A DNA stretch of 64,000 nt from Flavobacteriaceae bacterium (GTDB lineage Bacteria; Bacteroidota; Bacteroidia; Flavobacteriales; Flavobacteriaceae), in assembly GCA_016764435.1 (NCBI GenBank), contig JAESRX010000011.1, positions 1-64,000 of the forward strand. The letters are read 5' to 3'. Below, one piece after another: positions 26,028 to 37,506 of the stretch. The notes under the pieces are model-generated. The model had not been told where the DNA came from. It ran no database searches and saw only the letters and a list, made by a program, of their open reading frames with translations. Within the stretch, counting starts at the first letter, position 1, and every line of letters starts with the position of its first letter. The translations under genes were made by a program, and so were the position numbers.

Positions 26028-26228
26028 ATGAAAAAATTAAAAGGAACAACGATCGCCTTAACAGGATTAATGCTAACGGGGCTTTGCCTTGGAATAATGC
26101 TCTACGGTATCCGCGCCAATTCCGATGTGTATGTATTTACGGGACTAGGAATCATGAGTTTTTGTTTAATAATAGTAGCCTACGGTCTCTATCAACACAC
26201 AAAAAGCAACATAACCAAGACGCCTTAA
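26028..26228 (+). CDS. Small two-helix membrane protein
   Basis: A 66-residue protein with two hydrophobic helices (about 7-27 TTIALTGLMLTGLCLGIMLY and 34-55 VYVFTGLGIMSFCLIIVAYG) and a short basic tail. The start is the ATG at 26028, which follows an AAGAAAAA purine run; upstream in-frame ATGs are poorly placed. No homologous family is recognised. It stands alone between the receptor and the PepSY gene. Confidence 0.6.
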   Translation: MKKLKGTTIALTGLMLTGLCLGIMLYGIRANSDVYVFTGLGIMSFCLIIVAYGLYQHTKSNITKTP

Positions 26229-26467
26229 AAGTCCATGTTCATAAAATATCTCAGGTAAAAACAACAGAATTCATTATTTTTAAGGAAAGCTCTTTCATAC
26301 ATTCTTAGCGTTATTTTTATAGTTGTTTTAACCTATGCCTCTGTAAAAAACAGGTGTTTATTCCATGAATGATAATGACATTCATTTTTCTTCCAAACAT
26401 TATTTTTCAATACTATCATATTCGTTCTTTTAAGAGACAATATAAAAAAAGCAATGTCTTGCCGATT

Positions 26468-27535
26468 TTATGACTGTTTTCTAAAGAGATAATAACGCAG
26501 TCCTGTTACAAATAATAACACGGGAATCAAGCCTGCAAAAAACACCAACAAGCGATGTCCAATTCCCAATGACTCACCCATGTGGATCGGATACATTTGA
26601 CTAAAAATCTTAGTAGCCAATGTGGTCGTTTCATAGGAGGAAACTTTTAGTATTTTGAGATTTACAGCGGTCTTAATGTCTGTTTTTTTTCTAAGTCCAC
26701 TGGAAACTTCCAAATTATTTACATACCTGAAACGGTATCCATCTCTTTTAGATGTTGGATAATTAATCAGGCGTAATTTATAGGATCCCTCCATTAACAA
26801 ACTGCTTTCAAGAAGATTAAAAGCCTCCCCTACTTCTGGGAGTATCACCTTCGAAATAGTCGTTTGTTGAAAATAAGGAATGCTTTCCAGCGCTTCCTCG
26901 TAGGCATCATCAAACGTAAAATAAGAACCTGTTACTGCGATTATAAATAAGGGAATAAAGAAATAGATCCCCGCAATTCTATGTAAATGAAAATTTATTT
27001 TTTTTGCCGTATCTCCTAAAGATAAAGAAACACCGCGCTTCCATCGTGTTTTATAAATACGCCACCACATATAAAACCCAGAAAGAACAATCAGAAAAGC
27101 AAACAATAAACTAGAGACCCCTATAATATATTTACCATAATTAGGGAGGTGCAAATTCCTATGTAACTGTAGTAACCATTCAAAAAAGACAACACTTTTT
27201 GCATTTGTCCCTATTAAATCTCCCGTGATTGGATGGTAATAATAGGTGTTTTTCGTACCGTACTGAACCGCCAACGTTTGTTGGCCCCTAAAAGGCATTG
27301 ACACCGAGCTAATACTATCTTTATGTACTTCTTGTAAACTTACTACCGTTTTTAAACTTGCAACATAAGACGGTTTTCCTGATAGTTTTACCGAGAGTAA
27401 CTCATTATTTATCACAGCCGTTATTTCAGGTTCAAAAACATACATGGATCCCGTGAGTCCAGAAATTGAGCTAATCAATCCCACCGTAAGACCAAGAATT
27501 AAATGTGTTTTTTTTATTATTTTGGAGAATTTCAT
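26468..27535 (-). CDS. PepSY-associated transmembrane protein
   Basis: A 355-residue inner-membrane protein of the PepSY_TM family, often described as iron-regulated and thought to reduce or process siderophore-bound metal in the periplasm. It has the N-terminal helix followed by LTGSMYVFEPEITAVIN, periplasmic PepSY-like segments, HRNLHL near residue 128, helices such as LLFAFLIVLSGFYMWW, the paired histidines of INFHLHRIAGIYFF and a last helix ending RYYLFRKQS. Four or five membrane helices are visible. It is near metal-related genes (Zur-like regulator, ZnuD-like receptor) but separated from them by 800 bases. Confidence 0.88.
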   Translation of the reverse strand: MKFSKIIKKTHLILGLTVGLISSISGLTGSMYVFEPEITAVINNELLSVKLSGKPSYVASLKTVVSLQEVHKDSISSVSMPFRGQQTLAVQYGTKNTYYYHPITGDLIGTNAKSVVFFEWLLQLHRNLHLPNYGKYIIGVSSLLFAFLIVLSGFYMWWRIYKTRWKRGVSLSLGDTAKKINFHLHRIAGIYFFIPLFIIAVTGSYFTFDDAYEEALESIPYFQQTTISKVILPEVGEAFNLLESSLLMEGSYKLRLINYPTSKRDGYRFRYVNNLEVSSGLRKKTDIKTAVNLKILKVSSYETTTLATKIFSQMYPIHMGESLGIGHRLLVFFAGLIPVLLFVTGLRYYLFRKQS

Positions 27536-27620
27536 TTTATTATTTTAAGCCTGTAATTATAATTTATTTTAACCCCAGTTTTCGACACATGTATCGGATA
27601 ATTTCATATTTTCATATTTC

Positions 27621-27779
27621 CTAAAAACGAGCTAAAACCGTATCATTTCCGTTATTCACCGTGAAAAATACTTGTTTATTAAGTATCCTAAGAATTTTTA
27701 AAAACATCCATTCATCTTGATTTTCACCTCTAAAAATTAAAAAACCAGTAAACAAGAAGCCTCTTTTAATTTGTAACAT
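27621..27779 (-). CDS. Possible 52-residue protein, unknown
   Basis: From the ATG at 27779 the frame reads MLQIKRGFLFTGFLIFRGEN and ends NNGNDTVLARF. A TAATTTTG box (27825-27818, minus strand) lies about 40 bases upstream. The C-terminal half looks protein-like but matches nothing I recognise. It would precede the PepSY gene by 85 bases on the same strand. Confidence 0.3.
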   Translation of the reverse strand: MLQIKRGFLFTGFLIFRGENQDEWMFLKILRILNKQVFFTVNNGNDTVLARF

Positions 27780-28072
27780 GAAAGAATACCACAAAGCAAA
27801 CGCCCTGCTCACATTGACAAAATTACAATTTATTCTTATTTAGACTTGATAAAATCAGTGAATTTTAAAGACATTGTTTTTCAAACACGCCTCCTCGGAA
27901 GCTAACTTTCTTTACAGCAATACTCTAAGCTAATTATATTAATTATATAACTCAATTGAATCAAGCATAAAATCACTAGATGTGACCTAAAACAACTCTT
28001 TTTTAATTGCCAATAGCGGTTAAAATCACCCAACAACAAAGCCCTTAACAAAACAATTCACACACGCTGAGC

Positions 28073-28091
28073 ATCGCCTATTTTAGGCGAT
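28073..28091. promoter_or_regulatory. Isolated palindrome, possible operator
   Basis: ATCGCCTA-TTT-TAGGCGAT has perfect 8-base arms around three bases. It is not followed by a T-run and is not close to an annotated start, so its owner is unclear. Confidence 0.4.
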
Positions 28092-28326
28092 AAAATTAGG
28101 GATATTCTTTTTATACTTCCAGAGAACTCATGGAATTACTTCGTATTATTTTAAAAGAGAATTACATCTAGAAAGAACGCCTAATAATTTTAGTCAAGAT
28201 TTTCACTCCTTACAAGAAATAATACAGTTTTGCCATCCGAAATACAATTGCATGTCTGACATAAGGAATCTCCCCTTCTTCAAGCTCCGCATCTCCATCA
28301 TTGAAATAGAAATAAAAAAACTTTAG
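28087..28326 (+). pseudogene. Possible remnant coding fragment
   Basis: Seventy-nine codons are open without a usable start. The translation includes FQRTHGITSYYFKRELHLER and later DIRNLPFFKLRIS, which look like real protein sequence rather than random AT-rich DNA. The family could not be identified; the first segment is loosely reminiscent of an AraC-type helix-turn-helix end. Confidence 0.25.
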
Positions 28327-28341
28327 CACACTGAAAAAACC

Positions 28342-28749
28342 TTAAACGTCCTTTTCTAAACAGCCACTACACACACCTGACACCTGAATTTCTAATTGTT
28401 CTATTTGATGATTCGGTAAGCTCACTGTAGGAAACTCCTTTATTTCTACACAGCTCACCGTTTCACAAAGCCTACATTTAAAATGAACATGCTGATGATG
28501 ATGTAATACGGAAGAACAAGATTCTTTACACAAAGCGTAATTAGATGGCTCCCCACTCATGGCAATTTCATGAATCACTCCTTTTTCCAAAAATATTTTT
28601 ATGGTTCGGTACAAGGTGATCCTATTATAAGTTTTCAAGCCCTTTTCTATTACAGCCATAGGAATGGCATTGCTATAACTTCTGAACAGTTCCAATACCT
28701 CTTTTCTAAAGGGAGTTTCGCTTAATTTTTTTTCTTTTAATAATGTCAT
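28342..28749 (-). CDS. Fur-family regulator, probably zinc-responsive (Zur-like)
   Basis: A 135-residue Fur-family protein. An N-terminal winged helix (residues 1-75, including NRITLYRTIKIFLEKGVIH) is followed by the metal-binding dimer domain with HHHQHVHFKCRLCETVSC and a C-terminal CSGC, giving the two CxxC pairs of the structural zinc site. It is divergent from a ZnuD-like receptor. The palindromes in the gap (TGCAACA-A-TGTTGCA) resemble the zinc-regulator boxes I recall for Bacteroidota, so zinc is more likely than iron. It probably represses the receptor and itself when zinc is plentiful. Confidence 0.85.
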   Translation of the reverse strand: MTLLKEKKLSETPFRKEVLELFRSYSNAIPMAVIEKGLKTYNRITLYRTIKIFLEKGVIHEIAMSGEPSNYALCKESCSSVLHHHQHVHFKCRLCETVSCVEIKEFPTVSLPNHQIEQLEIQVSGVCSGCLEKDV

Positions 28750-28759
28750 AATAATTTAT

Positions 28760-28774
28760 TGCAACAATGTTGCA
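28760..28774. promoter_or_regulatory. Zur-like box 1
   Basis: TGCAACA-A-TGTTGCA is a perfect 7-1-7 palindrome. It lies 11 bases upstream of the Zur-like start and at the expected -33 region of the receptor promoter, so one site could control both genes. Confidence 0.75.
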
Positions 28775-28791
28775 TTTAACAAATTCTTTTA

Positions 28792-28799
28792 TACATTTG
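28792..28799 (+). promoter_or_regulatory. ZnuD-like receptor promoter -7 box
   Basis: TACATTTG matches TAnnTTTG. The TSS is expected near 28806, giving a leader of about 20 nt. The box touches the start of the second palindrome. Confidence 0.6.
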
Positions 28800-28812
28800 C
28801 AACATCGTTACA
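28798..28812. promoter_or_regulatory. Zur-like box 2 (imperfect)
   Basis: TGCAACA-T-CGTTACA matches box 1 in the left arm and at 5 of 7 positions in the right arm. It covers the predicted TSS of the receptor, so binding here would also block transcription. Confidence 0.6.
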
Positions 28813-28826
28813 AATATATAAAAAAC

Positions 28827-31043
28827 ATGCAAAAAATACCATTAATTTTACTCGGAATACTTTTATCATTCCAATTTTACGGACAGGATTTTCAAGGGAA
28901 AATCATAGACAAAGAAACAAACCTACCTGTTGCTTACGCAGAAATATTCATCGTAGATTTTAACACAGGAGTTGTTAGTAATGAAAAAGGTGCGTTTACA
29001 ATTCCTAATTTCAAGCAAGTAAACGTCACATTACAGATCCATGCTATGGGCTATAAAACACTAACAAGTAAGCTCATTAGTCCCGTTACCGAACCACATA
29101 TTTTCTATTTAAGTCCTAGCCATTTTTCCTTAGAGGAAATTGTCCTTTCAGTTCCAAAAGGAAAATTAGAAAGCAGTACCACCGTTCATATCACCCAATC
29201 AAAAATACATGAACTACAAATAAACGCCCCCATTTCTTTAGCGGAGGCCATCAGTCAAATTCCAGGAGTGAGTCAAAACACGACGGGAGCTGGTATTGGA
29301 AAACCCGTAATTAGAGGATTATCTGGCAATAGAATTGTGACATTTTCTCAAGGAATTCGCGTAGAAAACCAACAATGGGGATCTGAACATGGTTTAGGTG
29401 TAGGCGAAATAGGGATAGAAAGTGTAGAAGTAATTAAAGGCCCTGCCTCGTTACTTTATGGCTCAGATGCATTAGGTGGAGTCTTATATTTTAAAGATGC
29501 ACGTTATGCACAAGTCAACACTATCGCTAGTTTTTTAGAAAGCACCTATCTTTCTAATACCAATGCTTTCCAAAACAACATAGGTTTAAAGATCCATAAA
29601 AACAAGTTGAAATTTAATGTTTTCGCTTCACAAGCCAGCCATTCAGATTATCAAACACCACAGTTAAAAAGAATATTCAACACACGGTTTGATGAAAAAA
29701 ACATTAAAACGGCTATTGGTTTTAACTATAACAACTGGATTTCAAACCTAAGATATAGCTATTTAGAAAACAACTTTGGAATTGTCGAAGACGCCATCTA
29801 CCATAATTCTACTCGTAAAAAAAGAATACTTCCGTATCAAAACATATCCAACCACAGCATTAGTCTAGACAATAAGTTTTTTACAGGCGACTCCAAAATA
29901 AACCTAATCTTAGGCTATACGTCTAATTACAGAAGAGAATTTGAAGAAGATAAAAACCAACATGCATTAGGACTAAAATTAAACAGTTTCACCTATAATA
30001 TTAACTGGTCATCACCCGTGATTAAATCCTATTTTGATCTCGTTATTGGTATCCAAGGAATGGCACAAGAAAACAGCAACGATGGAGAGGAAATCCTAAT
30101 CCCAGATGCCACTACTAGAGATCTAGGAACTTTTATACTCGGTAACTACAAGAAAAACAAGTTAGCTTTACAAGGAGGTGTTCGGGTAGATTCAAGGCGC
30201 CTTCAAACGGTTTATATGCTTACTGACGAAAGTGAGTTTCCAGCAATAAAAAAACAATACAATGGTCTCACTTTTTCATCTGGAGGAATTTACAGTTTGA
30301 AAAACTTAAAGTTAAGGGCTAATATATCTTCTGGTTTCAGAGCTCCAAACACCTCGGAATTATTATCAAATGGCGTACATGAAGGGGCAAACAGATTCGA
30401 GAAAGGAAATTCACTATTAAAAAGTGAAAAAGCGCTTCAAGTAGATTTTTCTGCAACGTACCAAAACGAACACATCAACCTTTCCATCAATCCTTTTTAC
30501 AATCGCATTCAAAATTACATTTACTTATCCCCAACAGGAACGACTATGGATACAAATCCAGTGTATGAGTATTTACAAACAGATGCCTATTTATACGGAG
30601 GGGAATTTGGTATTCATTTTCATCCACACGCCATCCATTGGCTACACGTAGAAAGTAATATTGCGGCAGTTTACGCGGTGGATAAGCAACACCATGCGCT
30701 TCCTTTAATTCCACAGACTTCTATTCAGACGACATTAAGTGCCGCTTTTAAAAGCAATACAACACTCGCACTTAAACGAATTTTCATAAAACATCACTAT
30801 AAATTCAAACAGGAAGAAATAGGTCTCTTTGAAACAACGACTCCTGATTACAACCTCTTTGACATCGGTTGTCAATTATCCTTGAATACGAAAGGTAAAC
30901 CAATTGAGATTAAACTTGGCGTCAAAAATATTTTCAATAAAAGCTATACAGACCATCTTTCTAGATTTAAAGAAATGGAAATACCTAACCAAGGAATTAA
31001 TTACTATTTGGGCATAAAATTAAACCTTCAAAAAACAATTTAA
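28827..31043 (+). CDS. TonB-dependent receptor, ZnuD-like (predicted zinc uptake)
   Basis: A 738-residue outer-membrane receptor with a signal peptide (residues 1-20), a carboxypeptidase-regulatory-like domain (FQGKIIDKETNLPVAYAEIFI) and a plug with GIGKPVIRGLSGNRIVTF and the ZnuD-type segment QWGSEHGLGVGEIGIESVEV near residue 190. A 22-strand-type barrel follows, ending LGIKLNLQKTI. Histidines are frequent in predicted loops (for example HFHPHAIHWLH). The upstream Zur-like regulator and boxes support zinc as the cargo. The start at 28827 follows the predicted TSS; longer frames start before it. Confidence 0.88.
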   Translation: MQKIPLILLGILLSFQFYGQDFQGKIIDKETNLPVAYAEIFIVDFNTGVVSNEKGAFTIPNFKQVNVTLQIHAMGYKTLTSKLISPVTEPHIFYLSPSHFSLEEIVLSVPKGKLESSTTVHITQSKIHELQINAPISLAEAISQIPGVSQNTTGAGIGKPVIRGLSGNRIVTFSQGIRVENQQWGSEHGLGVGEIGIESVEVIKGPASLLYGSDALGGVLYFKDARYAQVNTIASFLESTYLSNTNAFQNNIGLKIHKNKLKFNVFASQASHSDYQTPQLKRIFNTRFDEKNIKTAIGFNYNNWISNLRYSYLENNFGIVEDAIYHNSTRKKRILPYQNISNHSISLDNKFFTGDSKINLILGYTSNYRREFEEDKNQHALGLKLNSFTYNINWSSPVIKSYFDLVIGIQGMAQENSNDGEEILIPDATTRDLGTFILGNYKKNKLALQGGVRVDSRRLQTVYMLTDESEFPAIKKQYNGLTFSSGGIYSLKNLKLRANISSGFRAPNTSELLSNGVHEGANRFEKGNSLLKSEKALQVDFSATYQNEHINLSINPFYNRIQNYIYLSPTGTTMDTNPVYEYLQTDAYLYGGEFGIHFHPHAIHWLHVESNIAAVYAVDKQHHALPLIPQTSIQTTLSAAFKSNTTLALKRIFIKHHYKFKQEEIGLFETTTPDYNLFDIGCQLSLNTKGKPIEIKLGVKNIFNKSYTDHLSRFKEMEIPNQGINYYLGIKLNLQKTI

Positions 31044-31056
31044 AGTATCGTAGAAC

Positions 31057-31143
31057 GCCTCTAAAAAACGAACAATACAACTTGATTTTGTAAGCAATTA
31101 CAGCCATCATTTGAACATCGTATTGGTCTTAATTTTAGAGGCG
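31057..31143. other. Long-range inverted repeat in receptor 3' region
   Basis: CGCCTCTAAAA (31057-31067) is complementary to TTTTAGAGGCG (31133-31143), with 65 bases between and a further weak match inside (ACAATACAA / CGTATTGGT). It could be an extended transcript-end structure or a small structured RNA between the receptor and the convergent GH2 gene. No other gene is seen in 31044-31266. Confidence 0.35.
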
Positions 31144-31266
31144 ATTTTACCTAAAACAATCTTAGGAAGTAGCTAACGATTCCCTTTTCATCTAAACGCA
31201 ACATTGGCCTAAAAAATCAAGTACTATTTCTTCAATACAATTACTTTTATGGAACCGTATGAATTA

Positions 31267-34407
<3,141 letters not shown>

Positions 34408-34479
34408 TTATAATTGATTAAAAAACTCCTTCTAAATCCCGCAGGATCTTCCCTTGCTCTCCTTGTTATTTCTTCTTTG

Positions 34480-37400
34480 CTATTTCATGAAATCTTCCGC
34501 CAGAATAACAGCTAAATACGTCAATACTTCCTTAGCATTCTCTCGTGTAAACACCAAGGGTGGTTTAATTTTGATCACATTATTATCTGGACCATCAGTA
34601 CTCATTAACACCTTAAAATCTTTCATTCTATTCACCAGGTAATCCGCTTTGTCTGCACAAGGTTTTCCTGTAGCGTCTAACAATTCAACCCCTAAAAACA
34701 ATCCCTCTCCACGCACATCGGCAATTAATGGATATTCAAGCGCTAAGGTCTTAAGTTGTTTCTTCAAATAAGTTCCTACTTCCAAGGCGTTTTCTTGTAA
34801 TTTTTGACTTTTTATCGTTTGAAGGACTGCGGCACCAATAGCACAGGAAACGGGGTTTCCTCCAAAGGTGTTAAAATACTCCATTCCATTGGCAAATTTC
34901 TCCGCTACTTCTTGGGTACAAACGACCGCCGCTAATGGATGTCCATTTCCCAAAGGTTTCCCTATGGTTACAATATCAGGCACAACATCATATAACTGAA
35001 ACCCCCAGAAAGTACTCCCTAGCCTTCCACAGCCTACTTGTACCTCATCAGAAATACACAGCCCTCCTGCTTTTCTAATCTTAGAATAGGCCTGTTCAAG
35101 AAAACCTATTGGTAGTGGAATTTGTCCACCACAACTGATAATTGGTTCTACAATTAGCGCCGCTACTTTTCGTGATTTAGCATGTACCTCATCAATTAAC
35201 AATTGGACTTCAGCCGCATATAAACTTCCTGTAGCTTCACCTGTATACTTCCCTCTAAAAGCATCTGGTAAGGGGAAAATATGCGTATGTTCAGGAGCTC
35301 CACTCCCTCCTTTTCCATCAAATTTATAGGAACTTATCGCAATACAGGCATTTGAATTCCCATGGTAACCAACTTCCGAAGCTATAAAATCAGTGGCTCC
35401 TGTAGCTGCTTTAGTCATACGAATGGCGAGCTCATTGGCCTCACTTCCCGAATTCACAAAATGGATTACCTTTAGTTCTGGAGGCATTGTGGCTATAATT
35501 TCTTTTGCCAATTGGTTGATGTTTTCATGCAAATACCTCGAATTGGTATTGAGCAATCCCATTTGCAACTGTCCCGCCTGAACGACTACAGGATGTTCAT
35601 GGCCTACATGAGCCACATTGTTTACGGTATCTAAATATTTTTGTCCTTGTTGATCTATTAAATAGGCTCCATCTCCACGAACCATTTTAAGTGGTATCTT
35701 ATATTGTAAACTAAGACTTTTTCCTAAATACTGCTGACGATCATTCAAAATAGTAGCATTAGAAATAGACGGTTGAGGCGCTAAAGAATTCAACTTAAAT
35801 AATAAATTGGGGTCTGGACAGATACTTTTCCAAACATTGAGCGTTCTTGGTGAAGCGACTCCCGGAAAATCATTAGAAAAACTTAAAATATCCAAGGTCA
35901 ATTGAAAATGCAAGTGTGGACTCCAATGTCCATTTTCACTACGATCTCCAATATTCCCTATCAAATCACCTTTAGAAACCTTTGTTCCTACGGGTAGATT
36001 AGAGATACTTTTCTTAGATAAATGCCCAAAAATGCTATAGAAAACTAGGGCTTTAGTTTCGTGTTTAATTAGTAGTAATCCACCGTAACTTTTAGCCTCA
36101 GGTTGTACCGTACTGATGACTACTTCGCCATCAAATAAGGTATGAACGGGAGTACCCGCTGCCAACCAAAAATCCATCCCAAGGTGACAAGTTCTATATT
36201 CAATACCTTGATTAGATAGCTGTTTATAAGCATCCGTCGTGTAAACGGGGCGTATTTCTAAATAACCTCCTGCCACTATTTTTGAAGGGTTTTTTTCTTG
36301 TAATTGTTCCATTTTATAGTGAAACAATTGTACGTTTTCAAAATCAAAGGAAGCCCCCACAAGTTCAGACTCCAAGCCTAAATCTACTGAGAAGACCTCT
36401 TTTTTAGCTATTGAAGGAAATAAGTCATCCAAATAGACCTGTTGATTCTCTCCCCATTTTTTAAAAGCTCTTTCAAGCGGATGCGCGGTAAAATTACAGG
36501 TTTCTCTAAAGTGATAAGTGGCCATTTTTTGTTGGATAGCCTTCCATTTTACAAGAACATCCCATGCTGGTTTTTCACTAATCAGCAGGTAACTATTATC
36601 AGGTTCTTGTTGTTTATTAATCGCCGATTTAGTCACGGAAATAACCAAACGCATGGCAATGGCGGTATACAACACATCCAATTCTTTTTCCTCCAACGCA
36701 AACGTTGAATGATATCCTTTTACAATTGACAACGCAGCCTCCAAAGGGTTTTCGTGTCCCATGATGGCGTATGCACAACAGATGGCAACATCATTTATAA
36801 GTGCTGTTCGGATAGCATCTCCATAATCTATGGCCGCAATTACACGAGGATGTTCCAAATCCAAGGATACAATCACATTATTATCATTCGCATCATTATG
36901 CACCACTTGGTGACGTAAATTTTCAAATAAGGGTTCCTGTTGCGCAAATAAATCATGAAAGAATTCGACTACATCTCGCTCGTCTTGACTAAATACATGT
37001 AAATGATCCAGCGTCCAAGAAGCCTGCTTTACATCCCAATCAAAATTCCGCGTATCTAAAGGATGTTCAAAATTCCGCAATGCTTTAGATAATAAACCAC
37101 ATTGTTCCCCCAGGCTGTAACGCAGCATTGCAGTCTGTGGGTTCACCTGAGACCATACACGCCCATAAATCCACGTGAGCAAGCGTACTTTACGCTCCTT
37201 CCCATAAGCATCCACAAAACTACTGATTGCCTGACGATCCCTATCTAAAATAACTTTTGGAGCCGTAATTTCCGGAGATTCTTTTGCGACATGCTGTAAT
37301 AAATGCTGCTGAAACTCTAAATAATCAACCGCCTCTTCTGGGCGACTTATTTTTAGAATATAAGTCGTTCCCTCTGCTGTTTTAATCTTAAAATTAAAAT

Positions 37401-37506
37401 CAAGCTCACCGGGTAATCTCGTAGCCTTTCCTTTTATATTAAATTGTTCTGCACAAATCAATACCGCTTGACTCGTCGTAATATTTATCGCTTGGTAACT
37501 CATCAT
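34480..37506 (-). CDS. Fusion: APH/HYKK-like kinase, M23 metallopeptidase domain and class III aminotransferase-fold phospholyase
   Basis: A 1008-residue protein without a signal peptide, in three parts. Residues ~1-340 form an aminoglycoside-phosphotransferase-type kinase (Brenner motif VHNDANDNN near 207, metal-binding AIDYGDA). Residues ~400-575 form a LytM/M23 fold with both zinc motifs, [11 protein letters not shown] and PHLHFQL. Residues ~595-1008 form a fold-type I PLP enzyme of aminotransferase class III ([20 protein letters not shown], Lys in [10 protein letters not shown]). In humans the corresponding kinase and PLP enzymes are HYKK (5-hydroxylysine kinase) and PHYKPL (5-phosphohydroxylysine phospho-lyase), with ETNPPL as the phosphoethanolamine paralogue. 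The bacterial fusion suggests phosphorylation and elimination on one chain. The start overlaps the GH63 stop (TAATG). The M23 domain in a cytosolic protein is unexplained. Confidence 0.88.
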   Translation of the reverse strand: MMSYQAINITTSQAVLICAEQFNIKGKATRLPGELDFNFKIKTAEGTTYILKISRPEEAVDYLEFQQHLLQHVAKESPEITAPKVILDRDRQAISSFVDAYGKERKVRLLTWIYGRVWSQVNPQTAMLRYSLGEQCGLLSKALRNFEHPLDTRNFDWDVKQASWTLDHLHVFSQDERDVVEFFHDLFAQQEPLFENLRHQVVHNDANDNNVIVSLDLEHPRVIAAIDYGDAIRTALINDVAICCAYAIMGHENPLEAALSIVKGYHSTFALEEKELDVLYTAIAMRLVISVTKSAINKQQEPDNSYLLISEKPAWDVLVKWKAIQQKMATYHFRETCNFTAHPLERAFKKWGENQQVYLDDLFPSIAKKEVFSVDLGLESELVGASFDFENVQLFHYKMEQLQEKNPSKIVAGGYLEIRPVYTTDAYKQLSNQGIEYRTCHLGMDFWLAAGTPVHTLFDGEVVISTVQPEAKSYGGLLLIKHETKALVFYSIFGHLSKKSISNLPVGTKVSKGDLIGNIGDRSENGHWSPHLHFQLTLDILSFSNDFPGVASPRTLNVWKSICPDPNLLFKLNSLAPQPSISNATILNDRQQYLGKSLSLQYKIPLKMVRGDGAYLIDQQGQKYLDTVNNVAHVGHEHPVVVQAGQLQMGLLNTNSRYLHENINQLAKEIIATMPPELKVIHFVNSGSEANELAIRMTKAATGATDFIASEVGYHGNSNACIAISSYKFDGKGGSGAPEHTHIFPLPDAFRGKYTGEATGSLYAAEVQLLIDEVHAKSRKVAALIVEPIISCGGQIPLPIGFLEQAYSKIRKAGGLCISDEVQVGCGRLGSTFWGFQLYDVVPDIVTIGKPLGNGHPLAAVVCTQEVAEKFANGMEYFNTFGGNPVSCAIGAAVLQTIKSQKLQENALEVGTYLKKQLKTLALEYPLIADVRGEGLFLGVELLDATGKPCADKADYLVNRMKDFKVLMSTDGPDNNVIKIKPPLVFTRENAKEVLTYLAVILAEDFMK

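Larger units (their letters stand above)
27536..28341. other. 806-base region with weak or decayed coding signals
   Basis: No intact recognisable gene. It holds a possible 52-residue frame on the minus strand (27621-27779) behind a -7-like box (27825-27818), a perfect 8-bp-arm palindrome (28073-28091) and a stop-free, start-less frame (28087-28326). The composition is very AT-rich. It may be a decayed accessory gene between the PepSY and Zur loci. Confidence 0.55.
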
